Of a DNA stretch of 64,000 nucleotides, positions 51,359 to 62,089 are shown in pieces. Position numbers and translations under genes: made by a program. The notes under the pieces are model-generated. The model was not told the origin of the DNA, did no database searches, and worked only from the letters and a program-made list of their open reading frames with translations. How positions within the stretch are numbered: the stretch's first letter is position 1; every line of letters starts with the position of its first letter. Source of the stretch: Scybalousia_A sp964639765 (GTDB taxonomy: Bacteria; Bacteroidota; Bacteroidia; Bacteroidales; P3); NCBI GenBank assembly GCA_964639765.1, contig CAZXEN010000004.1:26158-90157 (forward strand), read 5' to 3'.

Positions 51359-52051
51359 TTATTTTAGTTTTGCGTTAATCATCTGGTAGTCTCTTGCAAT
51401 CATTTCTTTTATTTTCATCAATCCGTCCTGAAGAGCTAAATCTCCGGAGCGTCTTTGAAATTCATAATAGCCATGATAAGCAGCCATGGGAACTTTTGCA
51501 TAACCTCTTTCATTGAACTTTGCTACAAGATTATCTCTTTTGTCGTATATCTCAACAATAACTTCCAGCTCAGTGATATTTGTAGCCATAGGCATTCCAA
51601 AAGCATTGAAGATTCCAAGAGTAAATCCGCTGAGCCAAGACCATTTATAATTGTTTTTACAATAAATGGCTCCGGCTCTTAAAACAATATTGCCCATTCT
51701 TTCTGTTGTAGGGTCTGTGATGTTTTCATTTACATCATAGACAAATATATCGGAAGCATCTTGTATTCTTTTTTCTGCGGTATAAAGCTTCGTGTCTTCT
51801 GTAACTTCATATACGCCTTTTCCATAAGGAGTCTCCGTTAATCCATAAGGATGCTGCAAATCATTGCTTGCTTTTACAGAATAAGAATTTGCACCGTATG
51901 CATTTTCAAAAGAAGGTTGGTCTATCCAGCACGTCAATCTTGGAAGTAATTCTGTGTTTTGATAATCAGAACGGAATGTATCTTCCTTCAGGCTTCTGCA
52001 AGAACTCAATCCAACCACTGCAATAATAGCAACAAATAATAGTCTTTTCAT
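51359..52051 (-). CDS. Putative envelope lipoprotein, first gene of the porP operon
   Basis: 230 residues from ATG 52051. The signal MKRLLFVAIIAVVGLSSC ends in a lipobox. The mature protein has ITELEVIVEIYDKRDNLVAK and YYEFQRRSGDLALQDGLMKI, with no family I recognise. A TAnnTTTG box is seen on the minus strand (52070-52077), 18 bp before the ATG. Its place ahead of porP suggests an accessory role in the T9SS complex. Confidence 0.75.
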   Translation of the reverse strand: MKRLLFVAIIAVVGLSSCRSLKEDTFRSDYQNTELLPRLTCWIDQPSFENAYGANSYSVKASNDLQHPYGLTETPYGKGVYEVTEDTKLYTAEKRIQDASDIFVYDVNENITDPTTERMGNIVLRAGAIYCKNNYKWSWLSGFTLGIFNAFGMPMATNITELEVIVEIYDKRDNLVAKFNERGYAKVPMAAYHGYYEFQRRSGDLALQDGLMKIKEMIARDYQMINAKLK

Positions 52052-52245
52052 CTTAAAAATATTTTTGCACAAAATTATAAAAAAATATCGTAATACATAA
52101 TAAATATATGTATTTTTTTTATTTGAGCAGGCAAACAACAGCCCCCAAGGTCAAAAACATCAACTTGCGTTTCAGCATAAAAAAAACAATAAAAGCCCGC
52201 TCTTTTCGTTAGAGAATAGAATTAGAAACAAAAAATCCAACAGAT

Positions 52246-54408
52246 ATGAGAAAAATAGTTTTAATATCAATATTATTCAGTATTTGTATGTTATCTTGCA
52301 GCAAGAAAGACAAGGAAACCAATCCGCTTTTGAAGGAATGGAAGACAGAATATCAGACAGTACCTTTTGAGGAGATAAAAAATTCCGACTATGAACCGGC
52401 CTTTAAAAAAGCAATTGCTTTGCACAACGAAGAAATACAGTCTATTATTAACAATAAGGAAAAAGCTGATTTTGAAAACACGGTTGCAGCCTTGGATTAC
52501 AGCGGCAGAAAGCTTAAAAGGGTAAGACAGGTCTTCTATAATATCACCGAATGCAATACAAATGAAGAACTGCAGGCTTTACAGGAAAAGATTTCTCCGA
52601 TGATTTCTTCCCATGAAGACGAAATAATGATGAATGAGAAACTGTTTGACAGAATAAAAACCGTGTGGGACAACCGTTCCAAAGAGAATCTTACTCCAGA
52701 ACAGCAGCATCTTCTGAAAAACACCTACGAATCTTTTATCCGAAGAGGAGCTTTGTTGCCAAAAGACAAAAAAGATGAACTGAAAAAGGTCAATGAACAG
52801 CTTACTGTCCTTGTGGACAAATACAACAAGAACGTTCTCGCAGAGACAAAGAACTACAAATTGGTCATAAATAATGAAAAAGATCTTAAAGGATTGCCTT
52901 CGTGGCTTGTAGAATCTGCAAAAGAGACAGCAAAACAAACAGGAGATAAAGACAAATGGGTATTTACTTTGGATAATGCTTCATGTCTGCCTTTCCTTAC
53001 TTATTGTGACAGCAGACAACTCAGAAAAGAAATATTTCTTGCCCGTATAAACAGAGGAAATAATGGAAACCAATACGACAACAACAAAATAACAGAACAG
53101 ATTCTTTCTCTTCGTGCCAAGTTTGCAGAGATATTGGGATACAGTTCTTTTGCTGATTGGCAGTTGGAAGAACGTATGGCAAGAAGGACAGGAAAAGCCG
53201 ATACATTGTTAAGAGATTGCCTTCAATATGCCATACAAGCTGCAAAGAAAGATGTCGAAAGTTTCCAGTCTCTGTTGTCAAAAGATGAAAGAGGTGCCAA
53301 ATTGGAAGGCTGGGATATGTATTATTATGCAGAGAAGTTGAAGAAACTGCGTTATGACTTTGATGAAGAACAAGCACGTCCTTATTTTGAATTGGAAAAT
53401 GTGAAGAAAGGATGCTTTAACAACATAAAACGTTTGTATGGTCTCCAGTTTGAAAAACTTGAAAACATACAGACCTATGCCAAGGACGTGGATGTCTACA
53501 AGGTTACAGATAAAAAAGGCGACTATGTAGGCATACTTTACTTTGACCCTTACACAAGAGACGGCAAATCTTCTGGAGCATGGTGCGATACTTATCAGGA
53601 ACAATACAAGACAGGAGGTAAAAATATAAATCCTATTGTAACTGTATGTTTTAACTTTGCCAAACAGAAAGGAAGGACAACACTTACAGCAGATGAAGCC
53701 AAGACTGTGTTTCATGAAATGGGGCATGCCACCAATGCATTCCTTTCAGACGGAACATATCCTTCAACTTCTTCACTGAATGTGCCTACTGATTTGGTGG
53801 AGTGTGCGTCTCAATTGGCGGAGCACTGGTGTATGCAGCCGCAGGTTCTGAAAACATACGCAAAAGACTCCAAAGGCAATGTTATTCCTATGAATTTGGT
53901 TAATAAAATACAAATGGCGGAAACATTTAATCAGGGATTTATGTTCACAGAACTGCTTGTTGCTGCCTATCTTGACTTGAAAATGCACTCAATATCCTCC
54001 TCTGATACAATAAGACTTCAGGAATTTGAAGCCAATGTTATGAAAGAGATAGGCAATATTCCGCAGATTCCTTCTCGTTATCGTCCTACTTATTTCACAC
54101 ATGTCTTTGGTGGCGGCTATTCTGCAGGATACTATTGTTATATATGGTCAGAAATGCTTGATGCAGATGCTTTCCATGCATGGAAGGAAACAGGAGATAT
54201 CTTCAATGCCAAAGTCTCGGGCAAATTTGCAAAATATATCCTCGCCAAGGGTGGAACAGATGATGCAGACAAGCAGTATCTACTATTCAGAGGTAAGGAA
54301 CCAAACAAAATATATATGCTACAGAACAGAGGACTTTTGCCTTCAAGCGTGAATACTCAGCAATCTGAGGAAACAGAAAACACTTCAAAGGAGGACGACA
54401 AAGAATAG
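52246..54408 (+). CDS. M3-family oligopeptidase (Dcp-like), lipoprotein
   Basis: 720 residues. The signal MRKIVLISILFSICMLSCS gives a lipobox. The thermolysin-type zinc motif is FHEMGHATNAF (His490, Glu491, His494), with the downstream metal ligand region PTDLVECASQLAEHW. C-terminal FTHVFGGGYSAGYYCYIWSE is the M3 substrate-binding block with paired tyrosines. Dcp-type enzymes remove C-terminal dipeptides from peptides; the cell-envelope location fits peptide scavenging. A short Lys/Glu tail ends the protein. The sulfatase-like gene follows after 8 bp. Confidence 0.94.
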   Translation: MRKIVLISILFSICMLSCSKKDKETNPLLKEWKTEYQTVPFEEIKNSDYEPAFKKAIALHNEEIQSIINNKEKADFENTVAALDYSGRKLKRVRQVFYNITECNTNEELQALQEKISPMISSHEDEIMMNEKLFDRIKTVWDNRSKENLTPEQQHLLKNTYESFIRRGALLPKDKKDELKKVNEQLTVLVDKYNKNVLAETKNYKLVINNEKDLKGLPSWLVESAKETAKQTGDKDKWVFTLDNASCLPFLTYCDSRQLRKEIFLARINRGNNGNQYDNNKITEQILSLRAKFAEILGYSSFADWQLEERMARRTGKADTLLRDCLQYAIQAAKKDVESFQSLLSKDERGAKLEGWDMYYYAEKLKKLRYDFDEEQARPYFELENVKKGCFNNIKRLYGLQFEKLENIQTYAKDVDVYKVTDKKGDYVGILYFDPYTRDGKSSGAWCDTYQEQYKTGGKNINPIVTVCFNFAKQKGRTTLTADEAKTVFHEMGHATNAFLSDGTYPSTSSLNVPTDLVECASQLAEHWCMQPQVLKTYAKDSKGNVIPMNLVNKIQMAETFNQGFMFTELLVAAYLDLKMHSISSSDTIRLQEFEANVMKEIGNIPQIPSRYRPTYFTHVFGGGYSAGYYCYIWSEMLDADAFHAWKETGDIFNAKVSGKFAKYILAKGGTDDADKQYLLFRGKEPNKIYMLQNRGLLPSSVNTQQSEETENTSKEDDKE

Positions 54409-54416
54409 ATACCACA

Positions 54417-56270
54417 ATGCAGGATAGAAAACCCTTATTACAAAACATCCTTGTCATAGCAAAGGAATATCTTTTCTGGATACTTATGTTTGCTCTCCAG
54501 AAACCGATATTTCTGTTGTTCCATTATGAAAAAGGAGTACGTTTTGTGGATTTTCTGCAGGTTATATGGCATGGGTTGAAGCTGGACTTCTGCACTGCTG
54601 CCTATTTCTGCTTTATACCTGTCATAATATGTATCATAAATATCTTCAAGTCTTTGCCTTTTCACAGGATTATAAAGGTCTATAATATTGTCTTGGGCGT
54701 GATTGTCTCCCTTGTCTTTGCCATAGACTGTGTTTTGTTCTCTTATTGGGGATTTCGCTTAGATGCCACATTTGCATTCTACCTCAACGATGCAAAAGAC
54801 GCTGCCAATTCCGTCACTTTTCTGGACTTTGTCTATTTTGTGCTTATTCTTGTGCCATATCTTCTGTTTCTGTTATTTGTCAATCAAAAAATATTTCTCA
54901 ACAAGGAAATTGTTTTCCGCTCAATAAAAACAAAGCTGGTCAATCTCCTTGTTCTTTTAATACTGCTGCCTGTGTTTTTTGTCTTTACCAGAGGAGGCGT
55001 TTCCACAGCAACAGCAAACGTAGGCATGGTTTATTATTCTCCAAACCAGTTGTTGAACCTTTCCGCCATCAACCCTGTTTTCTCGCTCATGTATTCCATG
55101 ACAAAGAGAGAAGATTTCTCAAAAGAATACATATATATGGACAAGGACGAATGCAAGGCTTTGTTTGATGAGCTGTATTATGTGGAAAAAGACACCACAA
55201 TACAGGTCCTGAACACTCAAAAACCGAATATTGTAATAATTCTTTGGGAAAGTCTTTCTGCCAATGCTGTTGGTGGAGTAGGAGGGGAGAATTCCGTTAT
55301 GGATAGCCATGAGATTACACCCGGATTCAATAAACTTGCAAAGGAAGGTATAGTCTTTTCCAACTGCTATGCCAATGCTATGAGGACAGACAGAGGTATT
55401 GTTTCGGTGCTTACAGGTTTTCTTGCCCAGCCTACAACTTCCATAATAAAATATCCAAGCAAGACACGTTCATTGCCAACACTTGCAAAGGCCCTTTCCA
55501 GCAAAGGCTATTCCACATCTATGCTTTACGGAGGAGATATCAACTTTGCCAATATGCGTTCCTATTTTGTTTCCTCCGGTTATCAAAAAATTGTCTCAGA
55601 CAGTGATTTTCCTATAAAGCAAAAGTTAAGCAAATGGGGTGTAAATGATGAGATAACATTTGATTACCTGCTTAAAGATATTGAAAACCACAATTTCTCC
55701 CAGCCTTTCTTCAAAACCTTTCTTACACTTTCTTCACATGAGCCCTTTGATGTAAATATGCACAGGTTCAAAGACCCTTATGTCAATAGCATTGCTTACA
55801 CCGACAGTTGTCTGTTTGACTTTGTCGCAAGATTAAAAACAAGTCCTCAATGGAAGAACACCCTTGTGATAGTGGTTGCAGACCATGGTTACAAATATCC
55901 TAAAGGAACAAAAGAGGGAGACAGGAAACGCTACAATATTCCTATGCTTTGGATTGGAGGTGCAGTGGAAAAACATTTGGAGGTAAAGCGTTTTGTCAAT
56001 CAGACGGACATTCCTGCAACGCTTCTAAGACAAATGAACATGGATTCAAAGGATTTTGTCTATTCCCGCAATGTTTTCAATCCTTATACATCAGACTATG
56101 CCCTGTTTGTTTACAACAATGGTTTTTGTTTTATGGATAACGACGGATATACAACCTTTGACTGCAACGCCAACAAGGTTGTGAGTAAAGAACACAGTAA
56201 AACAAAGTCGCAGACCAATAAAGGACAAGCCATACTTCAGACTTTGTACAGGGATATCAGCAAACGATAG
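54417..56270 (+). CDS. LTA-synthase family membrane sulfatase/phosphotransferase
   Basis: 617 residues. Five hydrophobic segments occupy the first 200 residues (for example LKLDFCTAAYFCFIPVIICI and VYFVLILVPYLLFLLFV). The extracytoplasmic alkaline-phosphatase fold starts at PNIVIILWESLSANAVGG and has the nucleophile region NAMRTDRGIVSVLTG (Thr324) and metal-binding VVADHGYKYPKGT. In Gram-negatives these enzymes move phosphoglycerol or phosphoethanolamine to envelope glycans or lipids. Substrate is not known. It follows the M3 peptidase by 8 bp. Confidence 0.9.
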   Translation: MQDRKPLLQNILVIAKEYLFWILMFALQKPIFLLFHYEKGVRFVDFLQVIWHGLKLDFCTAAYFCFIPVIICIINIFKSLPFHRIIKVYNIVLGVIVSLVFAIDCVLFSYWGFRLDATFAFYLNDAKDAANSVTFLDFVYFVLILVPYLLFLLFVNQKIFLNKEIVFRSIKTKLVNLLVLLILLPVFFVFTRGGVSTATANVGMVYYSPNQLLNLSAINPVFSLMYSMTKREDFSKEYIYMDKDECKALFDELYYVEKDTTIQVLNTQKPNIVIILWESLSANAVGGVGGENSVMDSHEITPGFNKLAKEGIVFSNCYANAMRTDRGIVSVLTGFLAQPTTSIIKYPSKTRSLPTLAKALSSKGYSTSMLYGGDINFANMRSYFVSSGYQKIVSDSDFPIKQKLSKWGVNDEITFDYLLKDIENHNFSQPFFKTFLTLSSHEPFDVNMHRFKDPYVNSIAYTDSCLFDFVARLKTSPQWKNTLVIVVADHGYKYPKGTKEGDRKRYNIPMLWIGGAVEKHLEVKRFVNQTDIPATLLRQMNMDSKDFVYSRNVFNPYTSDYALFVYNNGFCFMDNDGYTTFDCNANKVVSKEHSKTKSQTNKGQAILQTLYRDISKR

Positions 56271-56278
56271 GAGAAATA

Positions 56279-57403
56279 CTATCTGTTGAGATTCTCTTCC
56301 ATTATTTTTACTAATTTTCTTAGTCTTTCGGTGTTGTTATCGTATGTTTTCAGTTGCTGTTCTCCTTTGTCTGTCAAATCTTTTTGACGTTCCTTGTTGT
56401 TATACAGAGAATAAATTTTCTCTGCTGCATCTTTTTCATCAACAGGAGAGAAATATTCCGCTGCTTCTCCGCACAAACCTTTTGCAAAAGGCAGGTCGCT
56501 TGTAAGCAAAGGCTTTTTCATTTTGAAACTTTCGGGGTAAACAGCAGTGAAACATTCCATAAGGCTTGGCATAAAGACGAAATCACACTGGGAATACAAG
56601 GATGGGCACTCCTCTATGCCAACTCTTCCGATAAACAGAATGTTGTCTTTTACGTCTTCATCAAGGTATGCAAACTCTTCTCTTTGACATGTGAATACAA
56701 ATCTGAAACCAAAGTCCTTGTACTTTTCTTTCAGATACTTGGATATTTTTATTGAAAGCTCAAGGTTCTTGAAAGGATAATAGGAAGATATGCAAAGAAG
56801 GGTAACGCCGTTGAATTTCGGCAGTGCCTTCTCTTTCCATTGCTCGGGATTGTCGTATATTGAGTTGTAGTAGTTGCTTACCGTGTAACATTTGGAGCCT
56901 TTGAAGATACGCTCTGCCTGATTTGAGATATAGGAGTTTTCACTCCAGAACAGATTGGTGCTTCTTTTGAAGAAAACTTTGCGTGACAAAGGGTGAAAAT
57001 ACTTCCACTTCAGCTTGTCTTTCAAGGAACATACGGAGAAAAATACAGAGTCTTTCATAATCAGTTGAGCCATGGCAAAACCACTCAGATGTTTTACCTT
57101 AGGATTCCAACGTGAAGGACCAAAAACAGTGAGTACGAAATTAATGTTTTTCTCCTTTGTCAAATTGTCCAAAAAGTCATCTCTGCCAAAAACCAAAGTC
57201 TTTATACTATTCTGAATATTATAGGTATAGACTTCTACATTCAAGTAATCCTTTATGGCTTCTCTGGTGTTGTTCAACTCTTTGGAAAGCACGACGAAGA
57301 ACCTGTGTTCACAATCCAAGGTATTCAGGTTCCTGCACAAGGCATCTGTAACCTGTAGTCCGCCCCCTATCACTAAATTTGTTGCATTGACAAGTATGTT
57401 CAT
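56279..57403 (-). CDS. GT4-type glycosyltransferase
   Basis: 374 residues from the ATG at 57403 (MNILVNATNLVIGGGLQVTD), which restores the glycine-rich N-terminal loop at the usual place. The C-terminal nucleotide-sugar domain has LLCISSYYPFKNLELSIKIS, NILFIGRVG and the E-x7-E motif ECFTAVYPE, all typical of GT-B retaining enzymes of family 4. It likely builds a surface polysaccharide or glycolipid. It stands alone and converges with the LTA-synthase-like gene with an 8-bp gap and no clear terminator. Confidence 0.88.
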   Translation of the reverse strand: MNILVNATNLVIGGGLQVTDALCRNLNTLDCEHRFFVVLSKELNNTREAIKDYLNVEVYTYNIQNSIKTLVFGRDDFLDNLTKEKNINFVLTVFGPSRWNPKVKHLSGFAMAQLIMKDSVFFSVCSLKDKLKWKYFHPLSRKVFFKRSTNLFWSENSYISNQAERIFKGSKCYTVSNYYNSIYDNPEQWKEKALPKFNGVTLLCISSYYPFKNLELSIKISKYLKEKYKDFGFRFVFTCQREEFAYLDEDVKDNILFIGRVGIEECPSLYSQCDFVFMPSLMECFTAVYPESFKMKKPLLTSDLPFAKGLCGEAAEYFSPVDEKDAAEKIYSLYNNKERQKDLTDKGEQQLKTYDNNTERLRKLVKIMEENLNR

Positions 57404-57545
57404 TATGTTTCTTTTTTGCAAAAATAATATATTATTGCAAAAAACGGTGCAGTTGATGAAAAAAAATCAGGATTTCAGAAAAAAAGTCTTGATGTTTTAG
57501 GTGTAAAGAGTTGGATTTTGGAGAAAAAAACTGATGTTTTTCAAC

Positions 57546-57584
57546 AAAAAAAAGGAACATACCTTTTTTTTAAGATATGTTCCT
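57546..57584 (-). terminator. Terminator of the large T9SS cargo gene
   Basis: AGGAACATA (57553-57561) and TATGTTCCT (57576-57584) form a 9-bp stem with a T-rich loop. On the minus strand a run of about eight U follows. It lies 24 bp after the stop codon at 57609. Confidence 0.75.
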
Positions 57585-57608
57585 GAATTTCAGTTTTATT
57601 AAAAGAAG

Positions 57609-60600
57609 TTATCTCTTGATTAGTTTTTCTGTACGAACAGAGTTAGCAGTCTGTATTCTTATATAATATACTCCGGAGGCAAGTTTTTTGCTTTCTATCT
57701 CTAAAGTCTCCTGTCCCATGGTAAGTTTAGAAGTAGAAATCACTCTTCCCTGAGCATCAGTAACAACAACCGTTGCATCTTCATTCAATCCTTTAATGCT
57801 TAACAAAGAGTTTCCACTTGCAGGATTTGGATAAAGGCTAATGGAAATATCGCCTTGAATAGTATTCAAGCCTGATGGATATACATAATACGTTACCGTA
57901 GTAACAGTACTGTCACATCCATACTCACTTTGCAAATTATTTACCAATGTTTCCGAGTAATTTTCACTTGCTTCATCTTCTATTATTATGGTATCATAAA
58001 CTGTTACCTCATAAATCGGATTTACAGTCAAGTTAATTGTAACAATGGAATCACAACCTTGATAGGTTTGTAAGTTATCTACTATAGTTTGAGAACCTGT
58101 AAAAGTTACATAATTGTAAACAAACTCTCCGCAAACAGTAGTATCAATTGTTGTAGTTGTAGGATAGTTTACTGTCAAGTTTATTGTAACAACACTATCA
58201 CAACCTTGATATGTTTGCAAGTTATCTACTATAGTTTGAGAACCTGTAAAAGTTACATAATTGTAAACAAACTNNNNNNNNNNNNNNNNNNNNNNNNNNN
58301 NNNNNNNNNNNNNNNNNNNNNNNNNNNNNNNNNNNNNNNNNNNNNNNNNNNNNNNNNNNNNNNNNNNNNNNNNCTCCACAAACTGTTGTATCAATTATTG
58401 TACTTGCAGAAAGATTAACTTGTAATGAAAGTTGATAGAAATCATAATAGCCTTCAGTATTTGGAATAGAATCTAAATACACTCCTGCTTGTGTTAAATC
58501 TCTATTAAAGAAACTATATGTTTCTCCTTCACAAATACTAACAGAAGTGTATGTAGTATCAAAAGTTGTAAATATTGCAGAAAGAATAGTATCTTGAGTC
58601 AAAACAATTGTACGAGGATTATCAGTATTGTCATCATCCCATTTAACAAAGCGATAGCCATAGTTTGGCATAGCTTCTATTGTTACAGATGTTAAAGAAT
58701 CATATATTCCCGATCCTGTAACAAAACCTTGATTGGTATCTGCCATAGCTTGTAAACTGAAAACAGGAATATATGGCGGTACAATTATCAATGGTTCTAT
58801 ATTTCCTGCTGAATCTATAGCCTGACTAACAAGGTAAGAATATTGTCCTTCTTGTGCTTCAATGCTTACAACACTGTCAAATGGAACATCCAAAGCCAAA
58901 GGAACAAACATACTATCTACTTGTGCATAGATATTATATTTCCAAATACCAGACAAATTATCATGTGCATTTATAGATACTGTTGTTAGTCCTTCGGAAT
59001 ATATGATAGTATCTATACTGCTTACAGGAGGAGTAATATCTACAATATTAGTCCAGATAGAAGTAGATATAGCGTCTTCGTTATCAAATACAATATAAGC
59101 TTGATTACTGATAATAGTACTGTCAGCGAGATTTTTCTTCCGCTTTATCAGAAAATCCACTTCACCTATTCCATCATCATTATAATTGGCAGGCAGAAAG
59201 CCTCTTGCTGGGTCGGTTATCGGTTCTAATGTCATAGGGTCAAGAGAAGTAAAAGTCCATTTTGCAATAGCAAAAGCAGAATCAATACGATAGTCTAATT
59301 CTACTTGACAAATAGCATCAATATCTGGTCTCATATCAATAGTGCGAACAAAACTTTGCTCTCCATCTACAGTAAAAATACTTTCTCCTATAGTAAATGC
59401 CGTAGCAGAAAAACTATTTAAGTCAAAAACACTACCATCCAAAGTATCTGTTATTGTCACCTTATTAGCATTGGCTGTTGCAAAATTTGTATCATTTTCA
59501 AACTCTATGGTATAGTTTATCTGCTCTTGTGATGCACCAACATATAAACTGCCGGACTCAGCAATGTAGCCTGTAATCTCATTTGGATCCACAGGAACAA
59601 CAGGCGATGATTTTCCCCCTTGAGGAGTGTTTGGAATACAATCAGGTTGTTTCGTTGAGAAAGCTGATATACAATCTGCAGCTACATCAGTGATGTCTTC
59701 TCCAAAAATATAATCAATCGCATCCGTTACTCTTTCGGCTAAATCTATAAAATTTTTACCCGGCATATTGGGTATAAAATGCTTGATACATGCTATGGAA
59801 TTACTTGTTACAGAATTCCAATTCATAAATTTTTCCATCCATGACTGCTGTTCACCATCTTCTTTACATAACCACTCACCCATACCTGTGTTAAAATTAT
59901 TCAAAAGGCCTACAATGCAAGACGATGCAGATGTAATCACATCTAAAGGACTGCCTGGTGCTGCATCCGCTATTGCTTCCACAATGTCTAAACCTTCTCC
60001 AGTTAAATTTAATACGCAACTTATTTTATCTTTTATGCAACAATACGATTGTCTTGCACGTTCTCCCCAATTAGAAGTTTCGTGTGGTTGATGAGAAGGA
60101 TTAGAATTCGGAGTTTTCAATGTTTCTATTGTGTCAAGCAGACTAAACCATACATCAACAGCCTCTGTTGCCGTTAAACTAAGGGATATCGTTTTGGTTT
60201 CATAGGGTGCTAATGTGAAAAAGAAATAATTACTACGGACAAAAGCAGAATCTCCAGAATCTTCATCCAATGCTTTTGTTTTTAGAAAACAATGATCATC
60301 TCCCATTTTTTCTGCCCAGTTTTCTAATTCTCTTATTTCATTAGCAGGTAAAGAACTCATATCTATTTTATCAGTAATAGGTTTAAGATTCAAACCAGCC
60401 AAATTTATATGATTTATAGCACCTCTATTCTTTGTTTTAATATAAATACGGAGCGGAGCCACATATGCTGTTCCATTTCCTGTATTAGTAACTTCAAGTT
60501 CATGGACTATCTTACTGCCACGTAAAAATGTTATAGGAAAAGATACATTAGAAACAAGAAGTATTGGTTTTGCTTCTTCTACTTTTACTATCTCAGATTG

Positions 60601-62073
60601 ATAAATCGTTTCATCAATATAGTTAAATATAGCATTATATATTAATGTATCTCTGTCTTGAAAATCAAAGACTACAGATACTGTTGTATTACTTTTCCTG
60701 TCTATATACAATGATGGAATAGTATCTATGTCATTAACAAGATAGACAGTATCTAAACTGTCGAAACCATTGCCTTCAAAAGTTATGGTTGAAATACCTC
60801 CATTTCCAACACGGTGAACATCCCAAGCTAATACAGCATAACGGTATATCCATTGATATGAAACAGAAACCTGAGTCTCTGCTGGTGAAGCATCATGAAC
60901 TGCTAAGTAATAGACACCATCTTCCCAAGCATGGCAGCCATTCCAAGTAAGAGATTCTTCGTTTTGTGAAGCAAATACTTCTTCTCCGCTTGGTGCAAAA
61001 AGTTGTAGATGACAAGACTTGTCTGCATGAAAAGAAAGGCTGTCACCTGTTTCTGCATATAGCTTAAACCAATGAATGCTATTATTGTTCGGAGCAGAAA
61101 TATTTTTGGTAGTATTCCTTTCTAAAGTGTCTGCAACAATAGTATCTGACACGTTTTCATCTACGTACTTGAAAGAACGTTCCGTATATTTCCTCTCAGT
61201 ATCCCAAAATCTGAAACTTATATCATTCTTAGCATATACAATAGGATTACCTTCATTGTAATCAAATTGAAAACAAGAAGACCGTATAGGTTGTGATTCT
61301 ACAGGCAAAAGTGTTATAAGCGTAAGAGTATCTGAGTAAGGAGATAATTCCGTAATTTGTGTTGTAGAATAATCTTCATTAAGCCAATACTCATACTTTG
61401 TCAATAGTGTTGTATTATAGGAATCTTTGTAGAAACAATATGTTTCCAACTTTGCTTTGCTGCCTTCTCCTGTCTGGATATTTATTTGATGAAATCCTTC
61501 ATCCAAATTAGCAACGTCTATCAGGAGATTTCCATTTCCAATACTTCCACTTTGTCCATTGCTATAATCTTGGTCAAACCAATAAGTGCAGGTCATAGAG
61601 AATTCTTCTCCATTTTGCAAAGGTAGTTTATAGAAATAATATGTTTCCAACTTTGTTTTGCTGCTTTCTCCTGTCTGGATATTTATCTGATGAAATCCTT
61701 CATCCAAATCTGCAACATCTATCAGAAGATTTTCTCCTGAGATATCTCCACTTTGTCTATTGCTATAATCTTGGTCAAACCAATAAGTGTAGGTCATAGA
61801 AAAACTATCTTCAATTCCGGTAAAGGCAAAGAAAGAAAAGACTTGTGTCGGAAACCATCTATTAGAAGTGTCTTTAGTTTGTAAATATAGAGTGTGAAAG
61901 CCAAAATCAAGACTACCAATATCTATAGAGTCATTCCAAGCCCCAGTAATATTGCTTATGGTGTTTTGTGTTTCATATTTGCCGTCAAACCAATACTGTA
62001 TTGTATATGTAGTTTGAGCAGACAATCCTCCATAAAACAAAAGGGCAACGAATACCAATAAATAACGTTTCAT
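57609..62073 (-). CDS. Very large T9SS-secreted surface protein, interrupted by an assembly gap
   Basis: At least 1454 codons plus the unresolved gap. The start at 62073 gives a signal peptide (MKRYLLVFVALLFYGGLSAQ). A roughly 72-residue unit is repeated in the N-terminal 240 residues (YWFDQDYSN-x-QSG ... LDEGFHQINIQTGE). The centre has a DUF11-like segment (VTITDTLDGSVFDLNSFSAT) and NYNDDGIGEVDFLIKRKKN. Then come 49-residue repeats with FVYNYVTFTGSQTIVDNLQT and YQGCDS-V/I-VTINLTVN, around the N block. The end is a T9SS type A tail with SISLYPNPASGNSLLSIKG and ASGVYYIRIQTANSVRTEKL. The two flanks total 4365 bases, divisible by three, so they join in frame if the true gap is a multiple of three. 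Likely an adhesin or surface-layer-like protein. Confidence 0.88.
58081..58273 (-). repeat. 147-bp repeats of the T9SS cargo next to the gap
   Basis: The sequence starting ACTATAGTTTGAGAACC recurs at 58081 and 58228, exactly 147 bp (49 codons) apart, nearly identical over its length. The second copy is cut by the N block, so more copies are probably hidden in it. Confidence 0.9.
58274..58373. other. Assembly gap of 100 N
   Basis: Exactly 100 N, the standard placeholder for a gap of unknown size. It falls inside the 147-bp repeat array. The nominal 100 bases would break the reading frame, so the true length differs. Confidence 0.98.
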
Positions 62074-62089
62074 AATAACAAAGTTATTT

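Noticed and set aside
58081..58273. CRISPR array at the repeats flanking the gap
   Set aside because: Repeats are 147 bp, contiguous and in frame within a coding gene; no spacers and no cas genes.
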